Positions 27,901 to 37,249 of a DNA stretch of 64,000 nt are shown piece by piece. This DNA comes from Talpa occidentalis. Taxonomy: Eukaryota > Chordata > Mammalia > Eulipotyphla > Talpidae. Position numbers and translations under genes: made by a program. Location of the stretch: positions 12,378,714 through 12,442,713 of the forward strand of contig NW_023600993.1 of assembly GCF_014898055.3 (NCBI RefSeq). Direction: 5' to 3'. The notes below the pieces were generated by a model. It was not told the origin of the DNA. It searched no databases and saw only the letters and a list, made by a program, of their open reading frames with translations. How positions within the stretch are numbered: the first letter of the stretch is position 1; each line of letters starts with the position of its first letter.

Positions 27901-28656
27901 AACCCCTCCGCCTCTCCACACAAAGCACCTCCAGCTGCCTTATCTGAGGCTGAAGTTCCATCCAAGGGAGGAAGCACAAAGGGGAACAGGCAAGGCTGCA
28001 GAAACTGAAGACCTAGTGCTCAGGCTGCTTGGGGGTCCCTGGCCCCAGGACCATGCACCCTATTGAGGGGACTCCTTTCCCTTCAATGGGAAGGTCTTGG
28101 TATTGTCCAAGCTTGGGCAGAGGGGAGTTCACCCCACAACATCCCCCCCAGAGTCATGCCCGTGACTGAGGCCAGGATATATTTATAGAAACATCTGGGG
28201 TTCACCTCTCCCTCACTTGCACTTCAAACTCTCTTATACTCACCCCGCCCCCCGCCACAGATTCCCCACCAAAACTAAATCATGCAGCAAAGGGGGAGAA
28301 GATATGGGGAAGGAAGAAATCATTTTTAAAGGGATCAGCTTTGAGCTGCAGGGTGGGGGCCATTTGGAACAAGAACAGAAGGGGCTCCGAGCTGAGCTCC
28401 GGTGACAGGAAGCTCCTGGGGTGGCGGCTCCCTTCCAGCTTCCCATCAGGGAGTGAAGAACGGGAAAATTACTAGCACTGGTTGCAAACTAATCTTCCTT
28501 TCCCCCTACCCCCGACAGATGAAGAGAGGAAAGTTGTGGTCATCATTTACCTGCGGAGATTGGGAGGACGCTGTTGATGAAAGTGGGCTGAGACATGATA
28601 AAGCGGAAGAAAAGCTGAAGGTAAATTCCCAGAGTCATCGGATTCAGGACAACCAT
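195..28656 (-). CDS. COLQ: COLQ, collagen-like tail subunit of asymmetric acetylcholinesterase (5' part; five exons)
   Basis: COLQ forms the triple-helical tail that binds AChE tetramers through a proline-rich attachment domain (PRAD) and anchors them to the synaptic basal lamina of the neuromuscular junction; this role is known from the family. Five minus-strand exons (28551-28656, 5031-5143, 3250-3351, 537-581, 195-221) join in frame with GT/AG borders to give 131 residues: signal peptide, a CC-containing proline-rich PRAD, a linker, then Gly-X-Y repeats. Exon lengths of 45 and 27 bp, in whole Gly-X-Y units, are typical of fibril-type collagen genes. The remaining collagen domain and cysteine-rich C-terminus must lie before position 1. 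Intron 1 is 23.4 kb. The next gene upstream on the same strand is HACL1, about 11 kb away. I recognised the protein from memory, without a database search. The start ATG at 28656 fits the conserved N-terminus. Confidence 0.95.
537..581 (-). CDS. COLQ: COLQ collagen exon (45 bp)
   Basis: Fifteen codons read [15 protein letters not shown], five perfect Gly-X-Y triplets. The acceptor is ccattatgtag and the donor is AAG/gtatga. The reading frame continues directly from exon 3 and into the 27-bp exon at 195-221. Confidence 0.94.
2000..2185. mobile_element. hAT-Charlie-type DNA transposon remnant
   Basis: The segment runs from ggtagacttttcctgtaaag to ggccatagtttgccaacct. This matches a common mammalian non-autonomous hAT consensus known from memory. 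The subfamily was not assigned. Confidence 0.55.
2753..2802. repeat. Tandem duplication of a 31-bp unit
   Basis: The 19-mer agtcagaagtctgtgagac occurs at 2753-2771 and 2784-2802, a 31-bp period. It lies in a COLQ intron. Confidence 0.85.
3250..3351 (-). CDS. COLQ: COLQ exon 3, linker and start of collagen domain
   Basis: This 34-codon phase-0 exon reads [15 protein letters not shown], then [19 protein letters not shown]. The acceptor is taken as ttgcattgaag at 3352. A second AG eleven bases into the exon (ctccccag) would shift the frame to a stop, so the upstream AG is the right one. The donor is CAG/gttggt. The Cys before the first Gly-X-Y triplets is expected to help trimer formation. Confidence 0.92.
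3871..4173 (+). mobile_element. tRNA-derived SINE, diverged copy, in COLQ intron
   Basis: The tRNA-like head (box A region near ggtggcacaaggggttaag, box B gtttgatcccgg) is followed by the shared body and an A-rich tail. Near-identical target-site duplications, ctagccacattag (3871-3883) and ctaaccacattag (4161-4173), bound it. The body has the shorter spacer after box B, marking an older subfamily. Confidence 0.9.
4544..4846 (-). mobile_element. tRNA-derived SINE in COLQ intron 2
   Basis: This is an inverted copy of the family, with its T-rich tail at 4556-4596 and tRNA-like head ending near 4834. Flanking duplications are cctctagcactt (4544-4555) and cctctatcactt (4835-4846), one mismatch. 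It lies about 200 bp from the PRAD exon. Confidence 0.88.
5031..5143 (-). CDS. COLQ: COLQ exon 2, proline-rich attachment domain (PRAD)
   Basis: The acceptor is tctcaacag before 5143 and the donor is gtgagtaag after 5031. The exon has 2 bases plus 37 codons, reading [16 protein letters not shown] then [21 protein letters not shown]. The vicinal cysteines and the two proline runs are the PRAD, which wraps the C-terminal tetramerisation helices of four AChE subunits and disulphide-links to them. A minus-strand tRNA-SINE lies about 200 bp downstream in the following intron. Confidence 0.96.
6260..6600 (+). mobile_element. L2 3' fragment
   Basis: Segments aggaagctttccttgacttc, gtctagcacattgcctgaca and tgtttgctgaatgaat are L2-type in order. 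Confidence 0.55.
6605..6850 (+). mobile_element. MIR-type SINE
   Basis: attttatagaccagttcactgagac-like core and a following cttacccatggtcatacaa segment are typical of MIR. It is old and diverged. Confidence 0.55.
7402..7704 (+). mobile_element. tRNA-derived SINE in COLQ intron 1
   Basis: Box A lies in gtggcgcagcagttgag and box B is ggttcgatccc. The body ends agtgcatgtataaataaat then an A tail. Duplications are acttgacactgatg (7402-7415) and acttgacacggatg (7691-7704). Confidence 0.92.
9956..9986. repeat. (CA)n microsatellite
   Basis: About 15 AC units, followed by degenerate cacacaaactcacaca sequence, in COLQ intron 1. Confidence 0.95.
10890..11095. mobile_element. hAT-Charlie-type DNA transposon remnant
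   Basis: It begins cagcaaactttttctggaaa, continues agatagtaaatattttaggc, and ends near gagccatagcc. This is the same family as the copy at 2.0 kb. Confidence 0.6.
11825..12150 (-). mobile_element. L1 3' fragment
   Basis: Read on the minus strand it runs through ttattgcagcactatttac, aatggaatactattcagc and caacatggatggaactgg, the familiar L1 ORF2 3'-end sequence. It is truncated at both ends. Confidence 0.9.
12410..12600 (+). mobile_element. MIR-type SINE
   Basis: cttgctgtgagaccctggac, aagtcactaaccctctggcc and aaatgtaaaatgggagcatt form the MIR core. Confidence 0.75.
15180..15545 (-). mobile_element. MaLR-type solo LTR
   Basis: On the minus strand it reads ccctaaaattcatgtgttga, gaatgtgactgtatttggag and cccttataagaggagactgg, a well-known mammalian LTR order. 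The subfamily is not assigned. No internal retroviral genes are seen. Confidence 0.65.
16690..17340. mobile_element. Old LINE fragment
   Basis: Phrases such as cacatgttgcctaattcatc and ccaccagttcacattccc resemble the segment found in old L1 3' regions. The assignment is weak because the copy is very diverged. Confidence 0.35.
19120..19330 (+). mobile_element. MIR-type SINE
   Basis: cccatttcacagatgtggaa then actgaggtgttaagacc and a ggtcaagatcactcagctag segment. Confidence 0.65.
21850..22080 (+). mobile_element. Probable MaLR/ERV-L-type LTR fragment
   Basis: It contains gcagaataatgacctccaga, gcaagtgtgattaaattaag and caggcgtctttataagagag, matching an old LTR pattern. It abuts the MER5-type element. 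Confidence 0.45.
22095..22445. mobile_element. MER5A-type element(s)
   Basis: The left end is ggttctcaaagtgtgatcc and the right end gtttgagaaccactgatct. The interior holds attagaaatgcaaaccctt and two ggtgattctg/gatgattctg segments, suggesting two partial copies or an internal duplication. Confidence 0.65.
22128..22151. repeat. (AGC)8 trinucleotide repeat inside a MER5-type element
   Basis: Eight pure AGC units lie where MER5A-like elements normally read agcagcatcagcatc, so the repeat appears to have grown from the transposon sequence. Confidence 0.8.
22920..23480. promoter_or_regulatory. CpG island within COLQ intron 1
   Basis: About 560 bp are dense in CpG, unlike everything else in the window. 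They hold a palindromic NRF1-type site gcgcatgcgca (22996-23006), a GC box ccccgcccc (23196-23204), and several gcgcgc runs. The right end looks partly MIR-derived. No recognised exon starts here. It could be an alternative COLQ promoter, a promoter of an unannotated RNA, or an enhancer. Confidence 0.65.
24740..24960 (+). mobile_element. MIR-type SINE
   Basis: tcctgggcaagtcacttaac, then atctctgagccttcattccc and a ggggtgctgtgagtgacat 3' half. Confidence 0.8.
28551..28656 (-). CDS. COLQ: COLQ exon 1, signal peptide
   Basis: The ATG is at 28656-28654. The exon reads [17 protein letters not shown], then [18 protein letters not shown], and ends with a single G before the donor gtaaatg (28550 downward), a phase-1 intron. 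The next exon begins CC, completing an Ala codon. The hydrophobic stretch (residues 8-20) is the secretory signal. An Arg at residue 18 interrupts that core. The 5' UTR runs toward higher coordinates past a long GA tract; the transcription start cannot be seen. Confidence 0.93.
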
Positions 28657-28737
28657 GCTGGCTGGGGTCTGGTGAGTGTCAAGTTCTCGAGGCAAGGCTG
28701 CCTGGAAGCTGGCTGCTCATCTCTGTTTTTGTCTTCC

Positions 28738-28745
<8 letters not shown>

Positions 28746-28794
<49 letters not shown>
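28746..28794. repeat. (TC)n microsatellite upstream of COLQ exon 1
   Basis: About 24 uninterrupted TC units, reading GA on the COLQ sense strand, lie 90-138 bp upstream of the COLQ ATG, probably in the promoter or 5' UTR. Shorter CT-rich sequence flanks it. Confidence 0.95.
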
Positions 28795-28799
<5 letters not shown>

Positions 28800-29409
28800 C
28801 CTCTCTCCCTCCCTCCTTTCCCCAGGCCTTTACCAAGAAAGAATGCCAACCATTTCCCATTAAACCTTCTCCCTGCTACACAGGGTTATATTTATCTCAA
28901 GCACTGGATCAAATGCCCACATTCAAATTAAGATGTCAGATTTTTCTCTTTTGCACACTGAGGTAAGTGGCTACTGAAGAGGTGATGAAAAGACAGCCGA
29001 GTCTCAAATGTTGGCTAGAAGCAGTCCTCCAGGACAGGGTCAGAGTCCCACTGGTCACCCCCCTGCATCTCCCTGCTCAGAACCGAGGTGTGCTGTGGCA
29101 TCGCAAAACCAACTCTCCCGAGACACACTGACCTTCCCTTGGAGACAGACCCCTCTGCTGTCTGCTTAGGGCATTTTACCCACTAGGGGACAAATGTAAA
29201 ACTGATCTGCATTTGTTTCTTTAATCAATCACTAAAAAGGGGAGAGATGAATTTATTTTTCCAAAATTGCCTTCTCCATGACAAAGTGTTTATTCTCTGT
29301 CCGGAAGCCATGGCCTTTTGGGTCATGTAAAGCAAGATAAATGAAAAGTGTGACTAGATAGAAAGTGAATGATTATTTATTAGATAATTCTGGAGAAATG
29401 GTGTCATTT

Positions 29410-29694
29410 ACTTGATTTTTTTAAAAAAGATTTATTTATTTATACAAGAACTGAGGTACAATCAGAGTCGCAGAAGGGTGAGAGAATTCACCAGAGACAG
29501 AGCAGGGAGCAGAACAGGCAGACAGACCGAAGACATTGCTGAGAGGAGCAGTGGGAGAGACAGGAGAGGTCTGCCGTGCCATGTGGGTTTCTCCCTGGCC
29601 GGCCAGGAATCGAACCTGAGCTACAGAGGCTGCGGACAGCCTCACAGCACGGCGCTCAACCCACTGTGCCACTGGGGAGTCCCTTGACTTGATT
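29410..29694 (-). mobile_element. tRNA-derived SINE upstream of COLQ
   Basis: Inverted copy with tail at 29418-29452 and head ending near 29686. The flanking duplication acttgatt (29410-29417 and 29687-29694) is short. Divergence from other copies suggests an older insertion. Confidence 0.88.
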
Positions 29695-30094
29695 GTGAGC
29701 AAGCAAAATTCCACAAACCCAAAAGCATTGCATCCCTAAATTAGTTTATAAATCCTGTTATAGAGATCTTTAAATCACCAAAATAATTAAAAGTAAAATC
29801 CACAGACTTGTCAGAATTTATATAACGTCCTCCCATGGAAGTTAACTGTGAAGGGGCTGGGCCATCACTGGATTCTGCAGTGGCCTCTGAGGAGGGGCAC
29901 ACATCCTCCTGCTGGGGGTGTGCAGCTGGGGGGCGGCATGGCAAGAGGTGACCACTCATGACCCCAGCACCATTGGGCTTGACCTCAGCTCTGTGGTGAT
30001 GGTGACAAATTGTTTGACTTCACTAAGCCTCAGTTTTCTCATCATAAGTTTCAGAGCTTGGGGGAGCAGGCCCAGAGTCTGAGGACCCCAGGAG

Positions 30095-30680
30095 GGCTCT
30101 TTCTTGGTTCTTCGATGAAAAAAGAATTCGACGTTGAGACAAAAGTTACAGAAAAGCAAGAGATGTATTGATAGATAAGAGGAAGGACAGGAAAGCTCTT
30201 TAAGCAGATTGGGGCCTGAATGGGTAGCCACTGAGGTCACAAGAAGTAGTGCCTATATGGGTACAGTGGGCAAGGAGTAGGGGCTTGGCTGTTGGGGGGT
30301 CTCTATGTTGTGTCTCTTGCTGATTGGCTGGGCCCACAGGGGTCTCCTAGGATACTGAGGCCCTCTGAGGGTTCCCACATTGTCCAGCCTACCTTTCCCA
30401 AACCAGCTTTGGTCCAGTGCTATTGTGCTATAATGTTGGAATGGAAAAAACATCCCATTTTTAAGTGAATGGGAGTTGGTGGGGGTATCCTGCTGGTCTG
30501 AGATTGTTAGTCAGGTTGATAAATGGACTTGGGGCTTGGGGCACCCTGTCCCTAACTGACTGCCTATACCCTTTCCTGACTTCCTCCTTCAATAACATGG
30601 CAATGATGTTTCCTGTAAAGATTTGTTGGAAAAGGTTAAACGAGGTAACACAGGGTGAATCATACATGAGTTAAAATTTG
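30095..30680 (-). mobile_element. Possible ERV1-like LTR remnant
   Basis: The plus strand has ggttcttcgatgaaaaaaga then agcaagagatgtattgatag, resembling antisense retroviral LTR R/U5 sequence. No viral reading frame is present. The identification is tentative. Confidence 0.35.
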
Positions 30681-30704
30681 TGTATAGAGAAAGATGAAAG
30701 CCAG

Positions 30705-31215
30705 GGGGCTGTGATAGGTTGGGTGCAGAGACGGCTCCCCAAATCCCTCCCATCCTCATATGCTCATGCCACTTCCCAGCAAGGGCTGTTCTAGTTTCCC
30801 TCTCATGAACTCTAGGCTGGCCCCTGGCTGGCTTTGGCCAGAGATTGTGGTCACAGTGACACTGTGCCTTGCTAGGCACACCTTACCAGGCCTGGCAGCG
30901 TCTACATTTGCCTTTTCTTAGAAATCAACAGTCACATAAAAATGTCTGGACTATTAAATAAGCCACAGAGAAACAGCCAGCCCCCAGTTGTCTGGGCCTC
31001 TTGGATCAGTTAGTAGACATGAGTGGGAGGCCAGCTGAGGTGACTTAACCTCTTTCAGGACTCCAGACAGACGATGGTGGTCACATAAATGGCCCCGGGT
31101 GAGAACAGGCGAACTGCTCAGATGGACCCCACCCAGATTGTGGATTCATGAGCAGATAAAATGGTGTTAAGTCACTGGGCTTTAGAATGATTTGCCATGA
31201 AGCAATAGCTAACTG
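30705..31215 (+). mobile_element. MLT1-type LTR remnant
   Basis: The right end reads gttaagtcactgggctttag, then gaagcaatagctaactgac, the usual MLT1 3' end. The left part is poorly conserved. Confidence 0.55.
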
Positions 31216-31274
31216 ACCCAGGGTGTGTTAGAAAAGCTGTTGAAAAAGAATATACTTGGGTGACATTCAAAATT

Positions 31275-31553
31275 AATAGGATGGGCCTCCCCTGGTGGCG
31301 CAGCGGTTAAGCACTGGGCTGTGAAGCTGCCTGCAGCCTCTGTAGCACTGGTTCCATCCCCGGCCACCAGCAAGGGTCCCACATGGCGCACAGACCTCTC
31401 CTGCCGCCCGCTGCTCCCCTCAGCAGTGTATTTTGTCAGTTTGCCTGCTCTGTTCCCTGCTCTGGCTCTGGTGAATTCTCTTACCCTCCTGCGCTTCTGA
31501 CTGTACCCAGTGCTTGTATAAATCAATCAATCAATCAATCTTTAAAAAAAAAT
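31275..31553 (+). mobile_element. tRNA-derived SINE, intergenic
   Basis: Full copy from gggcctcccctggtggcgc to an aatcaatcaatcaatc tail. Box B is decayed (ggttccatccc). Target duplications are not clear; at most a weak aataggat/aataagac pair. Confidence 0.85.
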
Positions 31554-32599
31554 AAGACCGTTTACTGAGGGGGTACCCCTGTTTAGCTTTTCCCAAGATA
31601 GTTTAAGAAAGGATCTGAAACTATTGGCTAAACCCAATACGGGGTTGGTAGCTTGGAAAAAGTGCAGTCTACCTGGGAGGAAGGTAACATTTGAGTAACT
31701 CAGAGCCAGAATCCAAACTTTCCCCATCCAGTTCTGATTACTTCTCTACAAAGCCAGTGCTTTCTTCCTTCTCTCAGCTCACAAATTTCACCAGTGACCG
31801 TGCTGTTGGCATCAATTATGTCCTGCCTGTGACACCTGCTGGTGTAGTCTTTGAACTGCTGCTAAACCACCTCGGCTTGCTATCTAACATGTGCTAGCAT
31901 CCTTGAAAATGGGGTGCTATCTCATAGCCCTGTGTACCCCCACAGCCCTGAGGACAATCCTTGTCACCTAGCAGATCCTCTACAACAATGTCAGCTAATT
32001 TGATCAAATCACACTGTTTAAGGGTGACAAGAGAGCTGGAGCAGTGGCCTGATTCTGTGCTCCAACCACACTGAGCAACAGGCACTTCCCAGCTGCCCTT
32101 CGTGCCTTTGCACAGACAGCTGGCACTGGCCTGGCAGAGGGGATGGATTGATTGGTGAGTACTGGGAGCCAGTGGAAATGTAAACAGACGCTGTCCTGAG
32201 TTAGGGTCTGCATCTGAGAGGCTGAATGTATGTTTCAGGCCACCAGGGGGAGAAGTGTGAGCCATGGCTGGTGTCAAGTTATTCCAGAAACCTCTACCTT
32301 CGGGGAGGCCCCAGCACAGGCATTTATAAGCCCCCAAGACTTACTAGACAGTTTTTGTAAATTTCCATTTTCCATGCCCCAGGTATTTTGAGTCTCTTCT
32401 TATGAGGTTACCCTAGCTGGCCGAGGCAGAAATTATTATCTTTCTTCAGCCTCTCCTGGAAGGACTCTGAATCTTTCATAATCTAATAGTGCAGGTTATT
32501 AGATTTAGCCAGAGGAAATTATATGAGATTTGTGAAAGGCTTGCACCAATAAAGCCAATCAAAGCCTCCCCTCTCAGACCTTGCAGGTGGGAGCCGGGA

Positions 32600-33000
32600 A
32601 CACTTATGTGTGCATGCCCTTTGACCTAGCAATTCCATTGAAGCTCATGGAAACCTGATTTAGGTTGAACTGGTTTGCTCCCACGGTTGAGGTGGAAGGA
32701 TGCTCATGATGTGGTCTCAGATTTGAAACAACCTAACGCTACAAGCTTATGAGATGGTCAAATAAATCATGGGATGGTCATTCAATGGACCATTGTCCAT
32801 TGAATAACAAAATAAAATCTTTGCAATAAATGATGCTGGGGAAATTGGTTTTCCATATGCAAAACAAACAAAAATGCATCTTAAGCCTTACCTATGTACA
32901 AAATTTAGCTCACAGTAGAACTAAAACTATTCAACCTTTACAACAAAATAAGAGAACGTCTTAGTGACCTTAGATTAGGGATGATGGTGGGGAAAATAAA
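32600..33000 (+). mobile_element. L1 ORF2 fragments
   Basis: Segments ctttgacctagcaattcca and gatgctggggaaattggttt are typical L1 pieces. The normal order is disturbed at a perfect 11-bp inverted repeat (32780-32805). Confidence 0.6.
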
Positions 33001-33689
33001 TAAAAATATAACTTCTCTTTTTGTCTCTTTTATATCCCAAATTTCTCTTACAATTCTCTCCTTATATATCATTTTGAATCCCATTTTCTTATTCCAGAAA
33101 CTTTACAAACTCAAGGCCAGTAGTTTCCAATATGCAAATGACTTTCTGAAGTAATTTTCCATTTTGTCCCTACCCTATTTCAGTCAGTCTGGAAAGTTCC
33201 TGGAAAGAGCATTTGTTAAAAGTATTTCCATTTATATTCATAATTGGCTCCATAAATAGCCAATTTGTTCTACTTTTCTCTGGATCATTTTCAACCCCAT
33301 TTGCCTTAGTTGAGTCACACTGTCAAAGAAAGCTGAAATGGTTCATGTTCCAATAGCTACAACTTGCTACTCCTGGTGTACAATTATAGACACATGTAGA
33401 GAAAAAGGTAAAAGAAAACACTGAAATAGACCACTGTTTTGGTTGGTGACCTCTCTCTCTCCAGCCAGCTAGTGGTCTATTTTTATGTAAAATGGAATTG
33501 GCTTCCAAAAGTAAAGCGTTTACTACATAAGACGTAAAGGCAAGATCAAGGTGTATCAAAAGATCTACAGGAAAGCAATTTTCAAAGTTAAGACCCCAAA
33601 GGCAAGGACCCCAAAGTCAAAGTCTTTGGTGAGCCCTCACCCTCCCAATCCCCCGGAGTTCATGGAAGCTATCTCCTGTTTTGTCGGGC

Positions 33690-34415
33690 TCTGGAAAAAT
33701 ATCAGATGGTTTCACTTATAGCAGGAATAGAGGGGAACCAAATATGACATCAATGTAAAAAAATAATAACAATACAAAACACAACAGAGCAAAAACAGAC
33801 AATTATAAATCAGAGACAACCTGCAGGGGAGGCGGAGGGAGAGGGATCAGAGGGAGGGAGGGAGGAGCACAGGGGACTGAGGTGATGGTACACGGGTGCC
33901 CTGGGGAAGGAAACTATGGGGACTACACCTGAGGGGGTGGGGGGGAGCAAATATTGTTTAAAAATGAACAGTGATGGGGCCTCCCCAGTGGCGCAGCGGT
34001 TGAGCGCTGGGTTGCGAAGCTGCCCGCGGCCTCTGCGGCGCCGGTTCGATCCCCGGCTGCTCCCTAGCCACCGGAGGAGGGTCCCACATGGCGCGCAGAC
34101 CTCTCCTGCCGCCCGCTGCTCCCCTCAGCAGTGTACTTCGGTCCTTCTGCCTGCTCTGCTCCCTGCTCTGGCTCTGGTGAATTCTCTCACCCTCCTGCGC
34201 TTCTGACTGTACCCAGTGCATGTATAAACAAAAACAAAAACAAACAAACAAATAAAAATAAAACATGCCTCTATAAAAAAATAAATAAATAAATAAAAAA
34301 AAAAAAATTCTAAAAAAATAAAATAAAAAAAAAAAAAAAAAAATGAACAGTGATGTAAAAAATAAAATATATATATATATAAAAAATAAAAATTGAAAAA
34401 AAAATTTCTCTTTGG
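33690..34415 (+). mobile_element. L1 3' UTR fragment, split by a SINE
   Basis: It runs from ggtttcacttatagcagga through a G-rich 3' UTR tract (gggaggcggagggagaggg) to an A-rich tail. The SINE at 33,975 interrupts it. Confidence 0.7.
33960..34358 (+). mobile_element. tRNA-derived SINE with extended 3' end, inserted in an L1 tail
   Basis: Full copy with intact box A (gtggcgcagcggttgagcg) and box B (ggttcgatcccc). After the first A-rich tail it carries a unique stretch, aaacatgcctctata (34261-34275), then more A-rich sequence. The duplication aaaatgaacagtgatg occurs before 33976 and again at about 34342-34357, splitting the L1 3' end. Confidence 0.93.
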
Positions 34416-34429
34416 AAATTGTCCCATTA

Positions 34430-34610
34430 AACTAAAACCACATAATAATATGTGACCTCAGAAAGTCACTTAATTTCCCAGAGCCAGCTTCCTTATCTGT
34501 AACATGGGGATAATAATAATCACTCCTTTCAAAAGGTTGCTGCAAAGATGAAATAAAATTATGTGTATGAAAGCCCTAAAGGGCTAGGCAAACTTGATTA
34601 TCATTACCAT
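34430..34610 (+). mobile_element. MIR-type SINE
   Basis: gacctcagaaagtcacttaa, cttatctgtaacatggggat and gcaaagatgaaataaaatta follow the MIR order. Confidence 0.75.
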
Positions 34611-36504
34611 TACCTCAAATTCACATCAAAACAATACCCATAATTAGTGTTAACAGCTACCTTAAACAGAACAGCCCTTGCCATTGGAACTTTCCTGAAG
34701 GGTTACACTATAATGTCATTTTCTCTTCCATGAGTCTTCCTTGTTTTCCTAGAGCCCTCCATTTCTTCAGTCAGCATTAGGAGGGGCAGATGAATCCAGC
34801 AAGGGGTATCCCTAGGAGGAGAGACCTGGCTCTCCAGAGTGTGAACCTCAATTAGAAGCCACATTCAACATGGCATGTGATGGGGTCATTCCAATGCCTG
34901 AGGGAGAAATCCGGCAGATATACAAGAAGGATGAGGAAGACTGGGGGAGGGGGTCAAGGAGGATGAGAGGGGTGCAGGCAGAAGATGGGAGGTGAGGGAC
35001 AATTGGGTCTCAATGTGCTAGCTCAATTACAAATTGGAGCAATGGAGATTCTCTAGGAGCCAGGCAATCAGATAATCCATCTGGCCTGGAAAGTGCCAAC
35101 AGATTCAAGGTCATATAGAACATTCCAATTCTTTCACTGCCTATCATTTTCTCAAATTGAGATGCCATATTTCACAGGCCATAAATTCAGATCATAAAGT
35201 TTGCCATTTTCAAGTATACAACTCAGGGAATTTTTGTATTGAATCAAAGTTCAGAGTGGCTCAAGGCAAAACAGCTGGGTGCAAAGATTTCAATGTCAGG
35301 TATGAACCACAAAGTGGACCCCCAAGGTCCTGTTTCCTTGGGTACTATAAATCTATGACAGAGGGAGAATGTTGGGTCCAGAAACTGCAGCAAATCAAGG
35401 CCGTTTCTCTGTGTCCAAGTGACTGAGCTCCTCCAGGCAAAATCAGGATGAAATTTTCTCATTATTAAAGTGTCTGACCATCTATGGTTTTAGAAAACAC
35501 AGTTTCTCATAAATAAGATGGTGGCTAGACATTACCTATACTTCCCTGCAGGAAAGATTTCCTTCTGTTAACCTTGCAACTGGCTTTTTCTGTGTCTCTT
35601 ATTCCAGCCTGAAGAATGCCCAGGCAGATGTTTACATTCTTAGCCTGAGTTCATTTTTACTTTCTCAGAGTAAAGAAGCAACTCAGACCTGCCAGTCCCC
35701 TGGAACCTCTAGAGGACCCATCTCCAGCTGCCAACTGACTACAGCTGCATGAGAGACCTCAAGTGAGGTAAGGAGAATCAGTTGAGTCCTCTCAACACAC
35801 ACACGAGATGAGAGATGATGGTGCATGTCACTAAGTTTTAGGATGCCTTGTTGCAAATAGAGAATATTGAACTAGCCATGCCTGAAGCTGACCTAATGGC
35901 AGGATGATGAGATTCCCCCCAAATTAGATCATCCTTAGTTAGGGAAGCAGGAGGCAGGAGAGAGGAAGGTCTCCAAAGTAGTCGTACCACTTAGTCAAAA
36001 GAGATGGAATGTTAACCTCTGGTGATAGAACTCAAAATGTGGCTACCTCTGGGGGGTGGAGGCTGCTAGAAAGCACAAAAGAGTCTTCTGGATTGCTGGA
36101 ACTGTTTTATATTTCGCTCTTGGCAGTGGTTATGCTGGACACATACTTAGAGAAAAGTTTTTTGGGTTGCCTACCTAAAATAACAAATGGAAACTGGAGC
36201 TCAGGAGCAAAGATAATTTCTATTATAGAGAATACAAAAATTAACCAATTAATTATACCTGCTCCAAACCTACTATATAAATGGAAACAAGGAATTATGA
36301 CCAATGCATGAATATATATAACTATGTAAGAAAAAAGGATTAATTACGTGTGTAAATACTGAGTGACCAAGGTGCCAAAGAGGAACATGACCGAGTGTGG
36401 AGAATTTAAGAATATAAATTACAAAACTGCTGGAATACTCGCCTCACAATTCCTGCTCGATGAATTAAATTACACCTATATGGTGGCCTGCTCAAGGTCA
36501 CTGT

Positions 36505-36720
36505 CCCTGGAATTAGAGCTGAAGGAGGTTTTGAAATTGTCTTTCACTGGTTCTCAAATGAGCTTCACAGGGGCCACTTGGGAGCTTTGAAAAGACTTAT
36601 GTCTGAATCCCACCAAAGAGAGGTTAAGGCAGTCGGGTTGGGCCATGGCCTGGGAATCAGTGTTCTTAGAAGATTCCCATTTGGTCTAACAAGTGACCGA
36701 GGTTGAGAACCACTGGCCTG
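36505..36720. mobile_element. MER5A-type element
   Basis: The left end is ctggttctcaaatgagcttc, the middle has gggccatggcctgggaatca, and the right end is ggttgagaaccactggcct. These are the hallmark inverted ends of the MER5 group. Confidence 0.75.
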
Positions 36721-37249
36721 TTTCTATCACTCTTTTCACAAAGGAGAATGCAGGGGCTCAATAGTGGCAAATGGCTTCTGAAATATCCTTTCATTGGTTG
36801 CAGCCAATTTTCTCTGATGCTAATGGCCCGGAGCTGTGCCGTGGATAATGCCAAACAGTGAATAATCTAAAAATAATTTCAATTTGGTTTGGGAAGGCAG
36901 CACGTGACTTCCCGGCTGCCGACTGGCCTGGCTAATTCAGTTTGGCTCAAATCTCTGTGCCTTTTCCTGGGTATACACTGATAGCCCAGACCTGTGCTGA
37001 GGTGTGGAAGGAAGGAGGCCAAATGAAATATTGGAGGGCGTCCTGCCGCAGTGGGCCGCAGGCAGGCTGAGAAAGGCACACTGACTCTGTGGACCTGGAG
37101 ACTTCTCTCACCAGAAGATTCCACAAATGGACGCAGCTTGACTTTTCTTGACCCTTGACTCAGTGGAGGTTGGGGTTCAGAGGTGTAAAGGAGGAGGGGA
37201 GAGGGGCTAAGGGCTATCTGAGAGCTCTTTGGCACTAGGCTGCGTGCTA

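Larger units (their letters stand above)
5144..28550 (-). other. COLQ: COLQ intron 1
   Basis: This 23.4-kb intron has no coding exon that I can support. It carries one tRNA-SINE, L2/MIR and hAT remnants, an L1 fragment, an LTR, three microsatellites and the CpG island at 23 kb. Stretches without a feature (for example 7.7-9.9, 12.8-15.1, 25.0-28.5 kb) are ordinary unique or unrecognisably old sequence. An alternative COLQ first exon could lie here, since other mammals use two promoters. Confidence 0.8.

Noticed and set aside
33916..34206. Open frames of about 70-100 residues with similar proteins at 34, 40, 42, 52, 55, 58 and 61 kb
   Set aside because: The likeness comes from the same SINE read in the same frames. 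There is no gene family here.
33975..34260. Strong tRNA-like head with intact box A and box B, and matching heads in other copies
   Set aside because: These are the 5' ends of a SINE family, with body, A tail and target duplications. They are not functional tRNA genes; no mature tRNA cloverleaf 3' half is present.
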